A stretch of 14,397 nucleotides of DNA from an uncultured Chloracidobacterium sp. (GCA_937941715.1 CALDGX010000022.1:1-14397), one strand, 5' to 3'; numbered from the stretch's first letter, positions 1 to 5,858 are shown. Numbers and translations: made by a program. The notes: a model not told the origin generated them from the sequence alone.

Positions 1-19
1 ATTCGAGCGGTGAATTTGG

Positions 20-57
20 ATCTCCGCACAAAAGCGGAGATAACGTGCCTTTGGCAC
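20..57 (-). terminator. Tandem hairpins just after the minus-strand thioredoxin-fold gene
   Basis: Two perfect hairpins lie directly downstream of the stop codon of the minus-strand gene. GTGCC (45-49) pairs with GGCAC (53-57) around a 3-base loop. ATCTCCGC (20-27) pairs with GCGGAGAT (34-41) around a 6-base loop. No T-run follows on the minus strand, so this is not a canonical Rho-independent terminator. It may act as a 3' end stabiliser or a weak terminator. Confidence 0.4.
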
Positions 58-723
58 TTAGGGTTTGACGAGTGTCGCGGATTTTTTGTCAGGGTCACAG
101 ACCTCGATCTTGCCGCTCTTTGAAATGTCGGCCTTGGTATCGTCGGCGGGCAGCCCCAGCTTTTGGCGGATGAACTTTTCGCCCTCGGTCTCGATCATCT
201 CGCCGTTTATGACGTGCGAGCGTTTGACGAGCGTGTCGCCCTTTTTCTCGAACGCGGCCGGTTCGAGCAGGATGTACCACGGCGAACCCCAGTTGCGCAT
301 ATCGCCCGTCGAGCGGCGATACTCGTAATGCTGTGTCTTTTGCTTATCGGTGCGGTTCTCAGACTCGTAAACCGCCGGGAACGTCAGCTTTAGGTACTCG
401 AGGTTGTTTTTCATCGACGACAGCGGATCGTACTCGCCGACCGCGACGATCTCGAGGCCGTTCGCCTTGTACTTGTCGTAAAACCGCTGCAGGAAAGGGG
501 CGTCGTGCCGCCAGTTCATACACCACGGTGCGTAATAGACGACTATGACGAGCTTTTTGCCATGGGTCAGGTCGCGCAAAGTGACGTCCTCGCCGGTGCG
601 AATGCTCTTGAGCGTCCAGTTTTTGTATGTGATATCTTTTTCGACGATCGGCGATTGCTCGTTCTGTGCAAACCCGGCCGAAAAGGCGAACAATATGACC
701 GCGATGGCGAAAAGGCTCTTCAT
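58..723 (-). CDS. Exported thioredoxin/redoxin-fold protein with a single-cysteine WCxxW motif
   Basis: The 221-residue product starts with a Sec signal peptide (MKSLFAIAVILFAFSAGFAQ, cleavage near residue 20), so it should act in the periplasm or be membrane-anchored. A thioredoxin-like core follows: a beta strand (about 57-64), the motif A-P-W-C-M-N-W around Cys68, and a cis-Pro-type loop at G-S-P (Pro148). Canonical TlpA/ResA proteins have CxxC. Here the resolving cysteine is replaced by Trp71, and the only other cysteine is Cys209 near the C-terminus. This argues against ordinary disulfide exchange and for a 1-Cys peroxiredoxin-like or binding role, although Cys209 could serve as a distant partner. 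The ATG at 723 is chosen over a TTG at 726 because AGGAG (731-735 on the minus strand) is 7 bases from the ATG. The gene is divergent from the gene at 895. The family assignment is good but the substrate is unknown. Confidence 0.8.
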   Translation of the reverse strand: MKSLFAIAVILFAFSAGFAQNEQSPIVEKDITYKNWTLKSIRTGEDVTLRDLTHGKKLVIVVYYAPWCMNWRHDAPFLQRFYDKYKANGLEIVAVGEYDPLSSMKNNLEYLKLTFPAVYESENRTDKQKTQHYEYRRSTGDMRNWGSPWYILLEPAAFEKKGDTLVKRSHVINGEMIETEGEKFIRQKLGLPADDTKADISKSGKIEVCDPDKKSATLVKP

Positions 724-761
724 CAAAAATCTCCTCTCGAGTGAAAGACTAACTTTTCAGA

Positions 762-788
762 TGCCAAACATCAAGAATTTAGTTGGCA
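762..788. promoter_or_regulatory. Inverted repeat TGCCAA-N15-TTGGCA between divergent genes
   Basis: A perfect 6-base inverted repeat (TGCCAA at 762-767, TTGGCA at 783-788) sits in the 171-base gap between the divergent genes that start at 723 (-) and 895 (+). On the minus strand it overlaps where a promoter for the thioredoxin-fold gene would lie (TTGATG, a -35-like hexamer, lies inside it). The spacing would suit a dimeric regulator, but no regulator is encoded next to it. This is a candidate operator only. Confidence 0.25.
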
Positions 789-868
789 GCAGAAAATTCG
801 GCCGCCGCCGGCCGAACCGGGATACGCGGGCCGATTTGGCACCTGACCGGTTAATTTCGCCGCCCTTT

Positions 869-877
869 TGTGATAAT
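869..877 (+). promoter_or_regulatory. Extended -10 promoter candidate for the gene at 895
   Basis: TGTGATAAT fits an extended -10 element (TG-N-TATAAT with one mismatch). No good -35 hexamer is seen 16-18 bases upstream. Transcription would start near 884, leaving a leader of only about 11 bases before the ATG at 895, which matches the absence of a Shine-Dalgarno sequence there. Confidence 0.35.
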
Positions 878-894
878 CTTTGGCTATTAACCAT

Positions 895-1326
895 ATGAGC
901 GACAAAGCAACCGTTTCAGACATTTTCCGCCGGGCGTTGGAGATCCGCAAGGCAAACCCCAACCAGGCGATCAAGGACGTCAAGGCCCAACTCGTCAGCG
1001 AATACAGCGGAAAGGCGTTTCCGGACACCGCGTTTCTGACCATTCCCGAGTACGACAATATCGCCCCCGAGGAAGATTGGACCGCCGGCCTGCCCATCGT
1101 TATGCGCGGCATCCAGAACGAGGATTGGAACGACGTCGCCCAGGGCATCATCATCAGCCTCGAGCAGGTCGAAAATTACCCTAAGGAATCGCTCCGCGAG
1201 GACGACCCCATCAAGGAGTGGCGCAATCGCGACCGCGGCATCGCCGGCGCCGAGGAAAAGAACCTCAATAAGTGGATGCCCGAGGAACTGCTCGCCTTGG
1301 CCCGAAAGAGCGCCGGCGGCAAATAG
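895..1326 (+). CDS. Conserved-looking hypothetical protein, 143 residues
   Basis: I do not recognise the family. The product is soluble, charged and predicted mostly helical, with no signal peptide, no membrane segment and no cysteine. The N-terminal third (D-I-F-R-R-A-L-E-I-R-K, then A-I-K-D-V-K-A-Q-L) looks like a helical bundle. The middle holds an acidic, proline-containing stretch around E-E-D-W-T-A-G-L-P. The C-terminal part is rich in Glu, Lys and Arg. An in-frame TTG at 880 would add five residues, but the ATG at 895 gives a normal start and better fits the promoter at 869-877. Neither start has a clear ribosome-binding site. It forms its own transcription unit, closed by the terminator at 1355-1403. 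A long overlapping minus-strand reading frame here is judged to be a shadow. Confidence 0.7.
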   Translation: MSDKATVSDIFRRALEIRKANPNQAIKDVKAQLVSEYSGKAFPDTAFLTIPEYDNIAPEEDWTAGLPIVMRGIQNEDWNDVAQGIIISLEQVENYPKESLREDDPIKEWRNRDRGIAGAEEKNLNKWMPEELLALARKSAGGK

Positions 1327-1354
1327 TCGGGTTCGACCTGTATTCACCGAGTTT

Positions 1355-1403
1355 AACGCGTACCATATGGCCCGGGCCGTGCGGTACGCGTTTCGGCTTT
1401 TTT
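1355..1403 (+). terminator. Rho-independent terminator after the 895-1326 gene
   Basis: AACGCGTACC (1355-1364) and GGTACGCGTT (1383-1392) form a perfect 10-base stem. A run of six T (1398-1403) follows a few bases later. The enclosed segment itself contains the perfect palindrome GGCCCGGGCC (1369-1378), so the loop can fold into a second nested hairpin. The T-run is only on the + strand side, so it terminates the + gene. It lies just beyond the stop codon of the convergent minus-strand gene. Confidence 0.8.
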
Positions 1404-1414
1404 GGCGGCGGGCT

Positions 1415-2179
1415 TTAGATCTCGATCCGCAGCCCGTCAAACGCCTCGAACACCTCGCACGGCGGGTCAAATGCCGCGACCGCATCGTCAAAGTCGATCT
1501 CATCCCATTCGGGATAAAAATGCGTCAGCATTGCCCGCTGCGGCGCCGCCCTTCGGATCAGATGCATCGCCTCGGCAAGCTCCAGGTGCAGCTCGACCGG
1601 CTTGTCGCGAATAAATGAGCATTCGAGTACGAAGAGCCCGACGCCGCCGGCCAAGCCCGTTAGCGACGTGTCAAAACCGGTGTCGGCGGTAAATACCATC
1701 GTCGACTCGCCGTCACGAATGTGTATCGCGTGGCTCGCGTCGGTGTGCGGCGTCTTTTTGGCCACGGCCTCGACGCCCGGCAGTATCTCGAACGGCTCAA
1801 GCTCGCCGACCTCGACGATCTCGATCGCAAAACGCTGTTCGAGCAGACGATAGCCGCCCGCAGCATCAATGCCCCGAATTAGATCACCGAGCCCGCGTCC
1901 GCCGAATATACGCAGCGGGCTGGTCCGGCCGCGGGTCTCGGCCGCGTGCTTGATGCCGAACAGATACGGCGCGAGCCCGCCGAAATGGTCGAGGTGAAAA
2001 TGCGATATCCAGATCGCGTCGAGCCCCGCCCAGTCGAGCCCGAGCTCCGCCATCCGCTGTATCGCCGACGGCGAACAGTCGAGCAGTACCGTGCCCGAGG
2101 ACGTTTCGAGCCAATACGCCGAACTGCTTCGCCGCGGATGCGGGACCGATGTGCCCGAGCCCAAAACCGTTAGGATCAT
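1415..2179 (-). CDS. Metallo-beta-lactamase-fold hydrolase, RNase Z-like
   Basis: The 254-residue product has the full metal-binding set of the RNase Z/arylsulfatase-like branch of the metallo-beta-lactamase superfamily: an N-terminal strand and glycine turn (L-G-S-G-T, 6-10), the H-x-H-x-D-H motif (His60, His62, Asp64, His65), His145 or His150 in T-P-H-T-D-A-S-H, the bridging Asp166 in T-A-D-T-G, and His220 in L-T-H-F-Y. These residues normally bind two Zn2+ ions in the cytoplasm and hydrolyse a phosphodiester or similar ester. The exosite arm of true tRNase Z is not evident and the protein is shorter than typical RNase Z (about 300), so a general hydrolase is safer than tRNA 3' processing. 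The gene is divergent from rrf2. Its own extended -10 promoter lies only 7 bases before the ATG. Confidence 0.85.
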   Translation of the reverse strand: MILTVLGSGTSVPHPRRSSSAYWLETSSGTVLLDCSPSAIQRMAELGLDWAGLDAIWISHFHLDHFGGLAPYLFGIKHAAETRGRTSPLRIFGGRGLGDLIRGIDAAGGYRLLEQRFAIEIVEVGELEPFEILPGVEAVAKKTPHTDASHAIHIRDGESTMVFTADTGFDTSLTGLAGGVGLFVLECSFIRDKPVELHLELAEAMHLIRRAAPQRAMLTHFYPEWDEIDFDDAVAAFDPPCEVFEAFDGLRIEI

Positions 2180-2186
2180 CTTGTAA

Positions 2187-2195
2187 ATTCTAGCA
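2187..2195 (-). promoter_or_regulatory. Extended -10 promoter, probably giving a leaderless mRNA for the MBL-fold gene
   Basis: On the minus strand the sequence TGCTAGAAT fits an extended -10 element (5 of 6 to TATAAT plus the upstream TG). The hexamer ends 7 bases before the ATG at 2179, so the expected start of transcription falls at about 2180-2181, giving an mRNA with essentially no leader. No Shine-Dalgarno sequence is visible, consistent with that. No clear -35 element is seen. Confidence 0.5.
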
Positions 2196-2241
2196 AAATT
2201 TCGATCGGTTGCGATTCCGGCAAAACACTATGCGACCAATC

Positions 2242-2270
2242 TTGACAAAAAAATAATGTTTTGCGATTCT
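2242..2270 (+). promoter_or_regulatory. Promoter of rrf2-sufB
   Basis: A perfect -35 hexamer TTGACA (2242-2247) is followed at 17 bases by GATTCT (2265-2270), a weak -10. A slightly later alternative is TTCTAT. A weak -10 is usual for a regulated promoter. The predicted start of transcription is near 2277, about 37 bases before the rrf2 ATG. Confidence 0.5.
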
Positions 2271-2283
2271 ATGAGTTACGGGA

Positions 2284-2308
2284 ATACCCAAAAAAATTGT
2301 CAGGGTGT
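2284..2308 (+). promoter_or_regulatory. Candidate IscR/Rrf2 type-2-like operator in the rrf2 leader
   Basis: The inverted repeat ACCC (2286-2289) and GGGT (2303-2306) places CC and GG exactly 13 bases apart (CC-N13-GG). That is the core spacing of E. coli IscR type-2 sites. The A/T flank on the left is mostly kept (A-A-T-A). The inner YA and TR positions match in part. It lies just downstream of the predicted transcription start and overlaps the AGGG ribosome-binding site of rrf2, so binding could repress its own operon. The evidence is spacing and symmetry only. Confidence 0.35.
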
Positions 2309-2313
2309 GGCTT

Positions 2314-2793
2314 ATGAAAATATCGGCACAAGAAGAATATGGGTTAAGGTGCCTGGTCCAGTTGGCCAATCTGCAGCCGGGCGAGAGTCTGACGCTGCCG
2401 CAGATCGCCGAACGTGAAGGCATCTCGACCGCCAATGCGGGCAAGCTGATGTGGCTGCTCAACAAGGCCGGATTCGTACATTCGACACGCGGGACCAAGG
2501 GCGGCTATTTTCTCGCTCGTCCTGCCAGCGAAGTTCGGCTTAATGAGGTGATAAAGGTGCTCGACCAGGACGTGCTGAACAAGCATTGCGAGAGCTACAC
2601 GGGCGTTCTCGACTCGTGCGTTCACAATGGCGACTGTGGCATTCGCCCCGTCATTGTCGGGCTTCACGAGATCGTCGAAAATGCCCTTTCGCAGATCACG
2701 CTGGCACAGCTCGTCGGGACCGAGAGCTCGGTTGACGCGATGTTTCACCAGATACAGGGAATACACCGGACGCTCGAGGCCCAGAGGGCCTGA
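2314..2793 (+). CDS. Rrf2-family Fe-S-sensing transcriptional regulator of the SUF cluster
   Basis: The 159-residue product begins with the classic Rrf2/IscR start M-K-I-S-A-Q-E-E-Y-G and has a winged helix-turn-helix (about 24-68, with G-G-Y-F-L in the wing). The candidate cluster ligands are Cys92, Cys102 and Cys108 (C-x9-C-x5-C), compared with C-x5-C-x5-C in E. coli IscR. Rrf2 regulators of this kind hold a [2Fe-2S] cluster and adjust Fe-S assembly genes to demand. The ATG at 2314 is chosen over an in-frame GTG at 2305 because AGGG (2302-2305) is then a well-spaced ribosome-binding site and the protein starts as the family does. It is the first gene of an operon with sufB, 10 bases apart. 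Autoregulation through the dyad at 2284-2308 is inferred. Confidence 0.92.
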   Translation: MKISAQEEYGLRCLVQLANLQPGESLTLPQIAEREGISTANAGKLMWLLNKAGFVHSTRGTKGGYFLARPASEVRLNEVIKVLDQDVLNKHCESYTGVLDSCVHNGDCGIRPVIVGLHEIVENALSQITLAQLVGTESSVDAMFHQIQGIHRTLEAQRA

Positions 2794-2803
2794 GGAATAA
2801 ACG

Positions 2804-4243
2804 ATGTCGACAGCAGCAGAATTACTCACAAATCGGGAATATAAATACGGCTTCGTCACGGATATCGAGACCGAGACCATCGACCGCGGATTGTCGGAGG
2901 ACACCGTGCGGCTGATCTCCTCGAAAAAGAACGAACCCGAGTGGCTGCTTGAATTTCGGCTCAAGGCGTACCGCCAGTGGCTTAAGATGAAGCAGCCCGA
3001 CAACTGGGCAAATTTCGCGTATCCGAATATTGATTTTCAGGACATTTCATATTATTCGGCTCCGAAACAAAAACCCGAAAAGGCCAGCCTTGACGAGGTC
3101 GACCCTGAGTTGCTGAGGACCTTTGAAAAGCTCGGCATCCCGCTCAGCGAGCAAAAAATGCTGGCGAATGTTGCCGTCGATGCAGTTTTCGATTCGGTCT
3201 CGGTGGCGACGACCTACAAGAAAAAGCTGCTTGAAGCGGGCGTGATATTCTGCTCGTTCACTGAAGCGGTGGCCGATTACCCCGAACTGATCAAGAAATA
3301 CCTCGGCTCGGTCGTGCCGGTCGGCGATAACTATTACGCAGCATTGAACTCAGCTGTCTTCTCTGACGGATCATTCGTATTTATCCCGAAGGGCGTCCGT
3401 TGCCCGATGGAATTATCGACGTATTTTCGTATCAACACCCAGGAAGCCGGCCAATTCGAACGCACGCTGATCGTCGCCGAGGAGGGCGGTTATGTCGCCT
3501 ATAACGAAGGCTGTACGGCTCCGCAGTTTGATACCAATCAGCTTCACGCGGCGGTCGTCGAGTTGGTCGCACTGGACAACGCCGAGATCAAATATTCGAC
3601 GGTCCAGAACTGGTACGCCGGTGACGAGACTGGTAAGGGCGGCATTTACAACTTTGTCACCAAACGCGGCGCGTGCCGCGGGGTCAACTCAAAGATATCC
3701 TGGACGCAGGTTGAGACAGGTTCGGCAATCACCTGGAAATATCCGAGCGTGATCCTGCAGGGCGACAATTCGATAGGCGAGTTCTATTCGGTCGCACTTA
3801 CAAACAACGCCCAGATCGCCGACACCGGCACGAAAATGATCCATTTGGGTAAGAACACCAGGTCAACGATCGTTTCGAAAGGCATCTCGGCCGGCAAGTC
3901 GAACAACTCATACCGCGGCCTGGTCAAAATAATGCCGAAGGCAGATGGTGCTCGAAACTATACCCAGTGCGATTCGATGCTGATCGGCGGCAAGTGCGAG
4001 GCTAACACCTTTCCCTACATCGAGGTGATGAACAACACCGCACGTGTCGAGCACGAGGCCACGACCTCCAAGATCAGCGAAGATCAGTTGTTTTACTTGC
4101 AGCAACGCGGCATACCGCAGGAAGACGCTGTTTCGCTCATCATCAATGGGTTTTGCAAAGAGGTATTTCGTGAATTGCCGATGGAGTACGCGGTCGAGGC
4201 GACCAAGCTTTTGGGGTTGAAACTGGAAGGCAGCGTCGGTTAA
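2804..4243 (+). CDS. sufB: Fe-S cluster assembly scaffold SufB
   Basis: The 479-residue product is full length for SufB, the core scaffold on which the SufBC2D complex builds Fe-S clusters in the cytoplasm. The C-terminal beta-helix and helical region is highly typical: Q-C-D-S-M-L-I-G, then P-Y-I-E-V, R-V-E-H-E-A-T-T-S-K-I-S, and the end L-E-G-S-V-G. Cys389 and Glu418 have the same 29-residue spacing as E. coli SufB Cys405 and Glu434, the residues assigned to sulfur transfer and cluster formation, so the scaffold should be active. TGAGGA, overlapping the rrf2 stop codon, is the ribosome-binding site. Its SUF partners sufC, sufD and sufS lie 5.2-9.3 kb downstream, after a riboswitch unit and seven accessory genes. 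No clear terminator follows sufB before the next promoter at 4294. Confidence 0.97.
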   Translation: MSTAAELLTNREYKYGFVTDIETETIDRGLSEDTVRLISSKKNEPEWLLEFRLKAYRQWLKMKQPDNWANFAYPNIDFQDISYYSAPKQKPEKASLDEVDPELLRTFEKLGIPLSEQKMLANVAVDAVFDSVSVATTYKKKLLEAGVIFCSFTEAVADYPELIKKYLGSVVPVGDNYYAALNSAVFSDGSFVFIPKGVRCPMELSTYFRINTQEAGQFERTLIVAEEGGYVAYNEGCTAPQFDTNQLHAAVVELVALDNAEIKYSTVQNWYAGDETGKGGIYNFVTKRGACRGVNSKISWTQVETGSAITWKYPSVILQGDNSIGEFYSVALTNNAQIADTGTKMIHLGKNTRSTIVSKGISAGKSNNSYRGLVKIMPKADGARNYTQCDSMLIGGKCEANTFPYIEVMNNTARVEHEATTSKISEDQLFYLQQRGIPQEDAVSLIINGFCKEVFRELPMEYAVEATKLLGLKLEGSVG

Positions 4244-4293
4244 TCGACGAAATTTCTTTCCTGATCTTGTTCTTTGAAAATTCATTCTCTATC

Positions 4294-4322
4294 TTGACAA
4301 TAAAGTAGAGATTCGCTAGCAT
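4294..4322 (+). promoter_or_regulatory. Promoter of the riboswitch-controlled operon
   Basis: A perfect TTGACA (4294-4299) and TAGCAT (4317-4322, 4 of 6 to TATAAT) are separated by exactly 17 bases. Transcription should start near 4329, directly before the first base of the riboswitch P1 stem (4332). This placement supports both elements. Confidence 0.75.
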
Positions 4323-4331
4323 TTGGGATTT

Positions 4332-4430
4332 GTGATAGGGGAGTAGATCACCCATGAGGTTGATCAGGTCGTCAATACGGTAATCGGATAGAGGTTCCCG
4401 GCCTGGTCAGGAAGCATCAAGACCTTTCAC
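4332..4430 (+). ncRNA. yybP-ykoY manganese riboswitch aptamer
   Basis: The RNA leader carries the hallmarks of the yybP-ykoY (Mn2+-sensing) class. A 5' GGGGAGTAG (4338-4346) forms the conserved loop strand. GTCAATACG (4371-4379) resembles the second conserved strand (GACAUACG-like). A 3' AAGACCTTTC (4419-4428) matches the usual aptamer end. P1 forms between GTGATAGG (4332-4339) and CCTTTCAC (4423-4430) with 7 of 8 pairs. A side hairpin forms between GATCA (4346-4350) and TGATC (4361-4365). CAGG (4365-4368) can pair with CCTG (4402-4405). The family binds Mn2+ and usually turns on Mn exporters or related membrane proteins. Here the first gene is a barrel protein and the second an iota-carbonic anhydrase. 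I identified it by motif and fold, without a covariance-model search. Confidence 0.85.
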
Positions 4431-4474
4431 AGATAATGTCTCAGCGGCATTTTCTGTGAGGGGTCTTTTTCTTT
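4420..4474 (+). terminator. Riboswitch expression platform: regulated intrinsic terminator
   Basis: Bases 4420-4438 pair with 4448-4466 in a 19-position stem with 18 pairs (two G-U, one T-T mismatch) and a 9-base loop. The T-rich tract TTTTTCTTT (4466-4474) follows. The 5' arm contains CCTTTCAC (4423-4430), which is also the 3' strand of aptamer P1, so P1 and the terminator cannot both form. Mn2+-stabilised P1 would block the terminator, giving a transcriptional ON switch. The terminator ends 18 bases before the ATG at 4492. Confidence 0.88.
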
Positions 4475-4491
4475 GTCACAAAGACGAAACT

Positions 4492-5175
4492 ATGCGAATT
4501 CGAAAGCTGTTTTTCTTAACGTGCCTATCAATATCGTTTTGTGTTTCAGCCATTGGCCAGACACAGTACGAGACCGATTTTCAGGTTTGGAACGACACGC
4601 AGTTCATATTCCCTCTCGACAAAAAGAAGGAATGGAACGCGGTGCTGTGGGTGTTCGGCCGATTTGGCGACAACGTTTCGCGGGCCACCGATGCCCGCGT
4701 GGGCGGCCGGATAACAAAAAAGGTGAACAAATACGTCACGGTCGGCGGCGGATATCTTTACCGATATTCCAACCCGACATTTGTTCGGTCGCGTTTCGAA
4801 AGCCGCTACCTCGGCCTCGCCACCTTCTCCGTCCCGCTCAGTAAGGACAAGAAGTGGACGCTCGTTAACCGCAATCTTTATCAGTATGAGGACCGTTATT
4901 CCCGTCCGAATGCAAGCGTGATAAGAAACCGGTTCTGGCTGAAGCGTGAAGTTACGATCGGCAAGAAAAAGTTTGAGCCGTTCGTCTCGTTCGAGCCATT
5001 CTATGACACGCGGCTGAAGGGCTTCGCCCGGTACCGGACGCAGGCAGGCGTTTCGCATAAGTTCAACAACAATTTTGCCGCCGATCTTTACTACGTGCGG
5101 CAGGATGAAACCGGCGGTGGAACGAGGCCGGGAACTCTGAACGGAGTAGGAACAAGTTTCCGAATCACAAAATAA
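4492..5175 (+). CDS. DUF2490-like outer-membrane beta-barrel protein under Mn riboswitch control
   Basis: The 227-residue product begins with a signal peptide (M-R-I-R-K, hydrophobic core, S-A-I-G-Q near residue 23). The rest is made of alternating amphipathic strands with many aromatic and charged residues, for example F-Q-V-W-N-D-T-Q-F-I-F, G-G-G-Y-L-Y-R-Y-S, L-V-N-R-N-L-Y-Q-Y and A-D-L-Y-Y-V-R-Q-D. This is the pattern of the DUF2490 family of predicted outer-membrane barrels. No catalytic motif is visible and no function is known for the family. A GTG at 4456 is in frame but lies inside the terminator stem, so the ATG at 4492 is the realistic start. The ribosome-binding site is weak. It is the first gene behind the Mn2+ riboswitch and is 26 bases from the carbonic anhydrase gene, so they are probably co-transcribed. 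A role in metal or anion passage across the outer membrane is possible but unproven. Confidence 0.82.
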   Translation: MRIRKLFFLTCLSISFCVSAIGQTQYETDFQVWNDTQFIFPLDKKKEWNAVLWVFGRFGDNVSRATDARVGGRITKKVNKYVTVGGGYLYRYSNPTFVRSRFESRYLGLATFSVPLSKDKKWTLVNRNLYQYEDRYSRPNASVIRNRFWLKREVTIGKKKFEPFVSFEPFYDTRLKGFARYRTQAGVSHKFNNNFAADLYYVRQDETGGGTRPGTLNGVGTSFRITK

Positions 5176-5201
5176 CTTACAAGACACCAAGGAGATAGAG
5201 A

Positions 5202-5774
5202 ATGAAAATGAAAGTCTTTAATAAAGCTCGATATTTTGCGTCTGTTGCCCTGATCATGGTTTTTGCGGCGGTCGGAGCATCGGCCCAGTCAGTGACCAAT
5301 TTTAATATCACCGAAAAGATGGTGCTCGACGCACAGCAGGCTTGGGGGGCGGCGTTGGTCAAGATCGCCAAAACGCATGCCGATGGCGGCGATTATAAAA
5401 AGGTCGCATCGGATATCATCGACGCGGCATATAACTACCAGAACGGTGCCGTACTGTTCAAGCCGACGCTGACAACCGGCGAACAGACCTTTCGGATGGA
5501 CAAAGAAGGGGCTTTGGCCTATTTTGTCGGCGGCAATCCGAAATACAAGAACGACAATGGATTTGCACTGAAGGGTTGGTCGCGTTACGAGATAAAGAAC
5601 AAAGGCATTATCCTCGACGGCGATGTTGCAATAACGATGGGCAATGTTCACCTTTATGACAAAAACGGAGCGGAAACCATTGTCGACAAGACCTGGGGCT
5701 TTAAGATGGACGAAAATGGCAAGCTGCGGATCGTCCTGCATCATTCGTCGCTGCCATATAAACCGGCAAAGTAA
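5202..5774 (+). CDS. Exported iota-type carbonic anhydrase (COG4337 / CaMKII-AD-like fold)
   Basis: The 190-residue product has a signal peptide with a clear A-S-A-Q cleavage site near residue 28. A single NTF2/CaMKII-association-like domain follows. Features typical of COG4337 proteins are A-Q-Q-A-W-G (44-49), D-G-G-D-Y (61-65), V-L-F-K-P-T (84-89), F-V-G-G-N-P (108-113), G-D-V-A-I-T-M-G-N (140-148) and the C-terminal signature H-H-S-S-L-P (180-185). These proteins interconvert CO2 and bicarbonate. The diatom founder LCIP63 was reported to favour Mn2+, whereas structures of later members showed a metal-free active site. Database records sometimes label such proteins phosphoribosyl-AMP cyclohydrolase or SnoaL-like, which I consider misleading. 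The start at 5202 is supported by AAGGAG (5189-5194) 7 bases upstream. An ATG at 5208 is less well placed. It is second in the Mn-riboswitch operon and is followed by a terminator. Predicted location: periplasm. Confidence 0.85.
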   Translation: MKMKVFNKARYFASVALIMVFAAVGASAQSVTNFNITEKMVLDAQQAWGAALVKIAKTHADGGDYKKVASDIIDAAYNYQNGAVLFKPTLTTGEQTFRMDKEGALAYFVGGNPKYKNDNGFALKGWSRYEIKNKGIILDGDVAITMGNVHLYDKNGAETIVDKTWGFKMDENGKLRIVLHHSSLPYKPAK

Positions 5775-5809
5775 ACGGTTCGCCAACGGGCGACATGTTG
5801 GACGGGAAC

Positions 5810-5850
5810 AGCCTCGGCCCTCACTTTGCGGGCCGGGGCTTTAGTATTTT
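5810..5850 (+). terminator. Rho-independent terminator closing the Mn-riboswitch operon
   Basis: AGCCTCGGCCC (5810-5820) and GGGCCGGGGCT (5830-5840) form an 11-base stem with one G-U pair and a 9-base loop. T-rich TTTAGTATTTT (5840-5850) follows. It separates the carbonic anhydrase gene from the RidA gene, leaving only 8 bases before the next start codon. The promoter of the next operon must therefore overlap this structure, or the operon depends on read-through. Confidence 0.88.
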
Positions 5851-5858
5851 GAAAGCTT

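Noticed and set aside
836..850. TGGCAC resembling a sigma-54 -24 element
   Set aside because: No GC-containing -12 element is found at the required spacing.
916..1503. Long minus-strand reading frame (195 codons) opposite the 895-1326 gene
   Set aside because: It overlaps both the + gene and the terminator, shows no family resemblance, and is explained by codon bias on the opposite strand.
2344..3003. Minus-strand reading frame of 219 codons opposite rrf2 and sufB
   Set aside because: It runs across two well-supported genes and has no recognisable motif.
4395..4425. Resemblance to the SRP (4.5S) RNA core (GGTCAGGAAGCA)
   Set aside because: The matching long SRP helix is missing, and the same bases fit the yybP-ykoY aptamer with its P1 and terminator better.
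4456..4491. GTG start that would extend the barrel protein by 12 residues
   Set aside because: It lies inside the terminator stem and would place a charged extension before the signal peptide.
5202..5774. Phosphoribosyl-AMP cyclohydrolase (HisI) as product
   Set aside because: HisI metal-binding cysteines and motifs are absent and the protein is exported. The HHSSLP signature and domain pattern fit COG4337/iota-CA.
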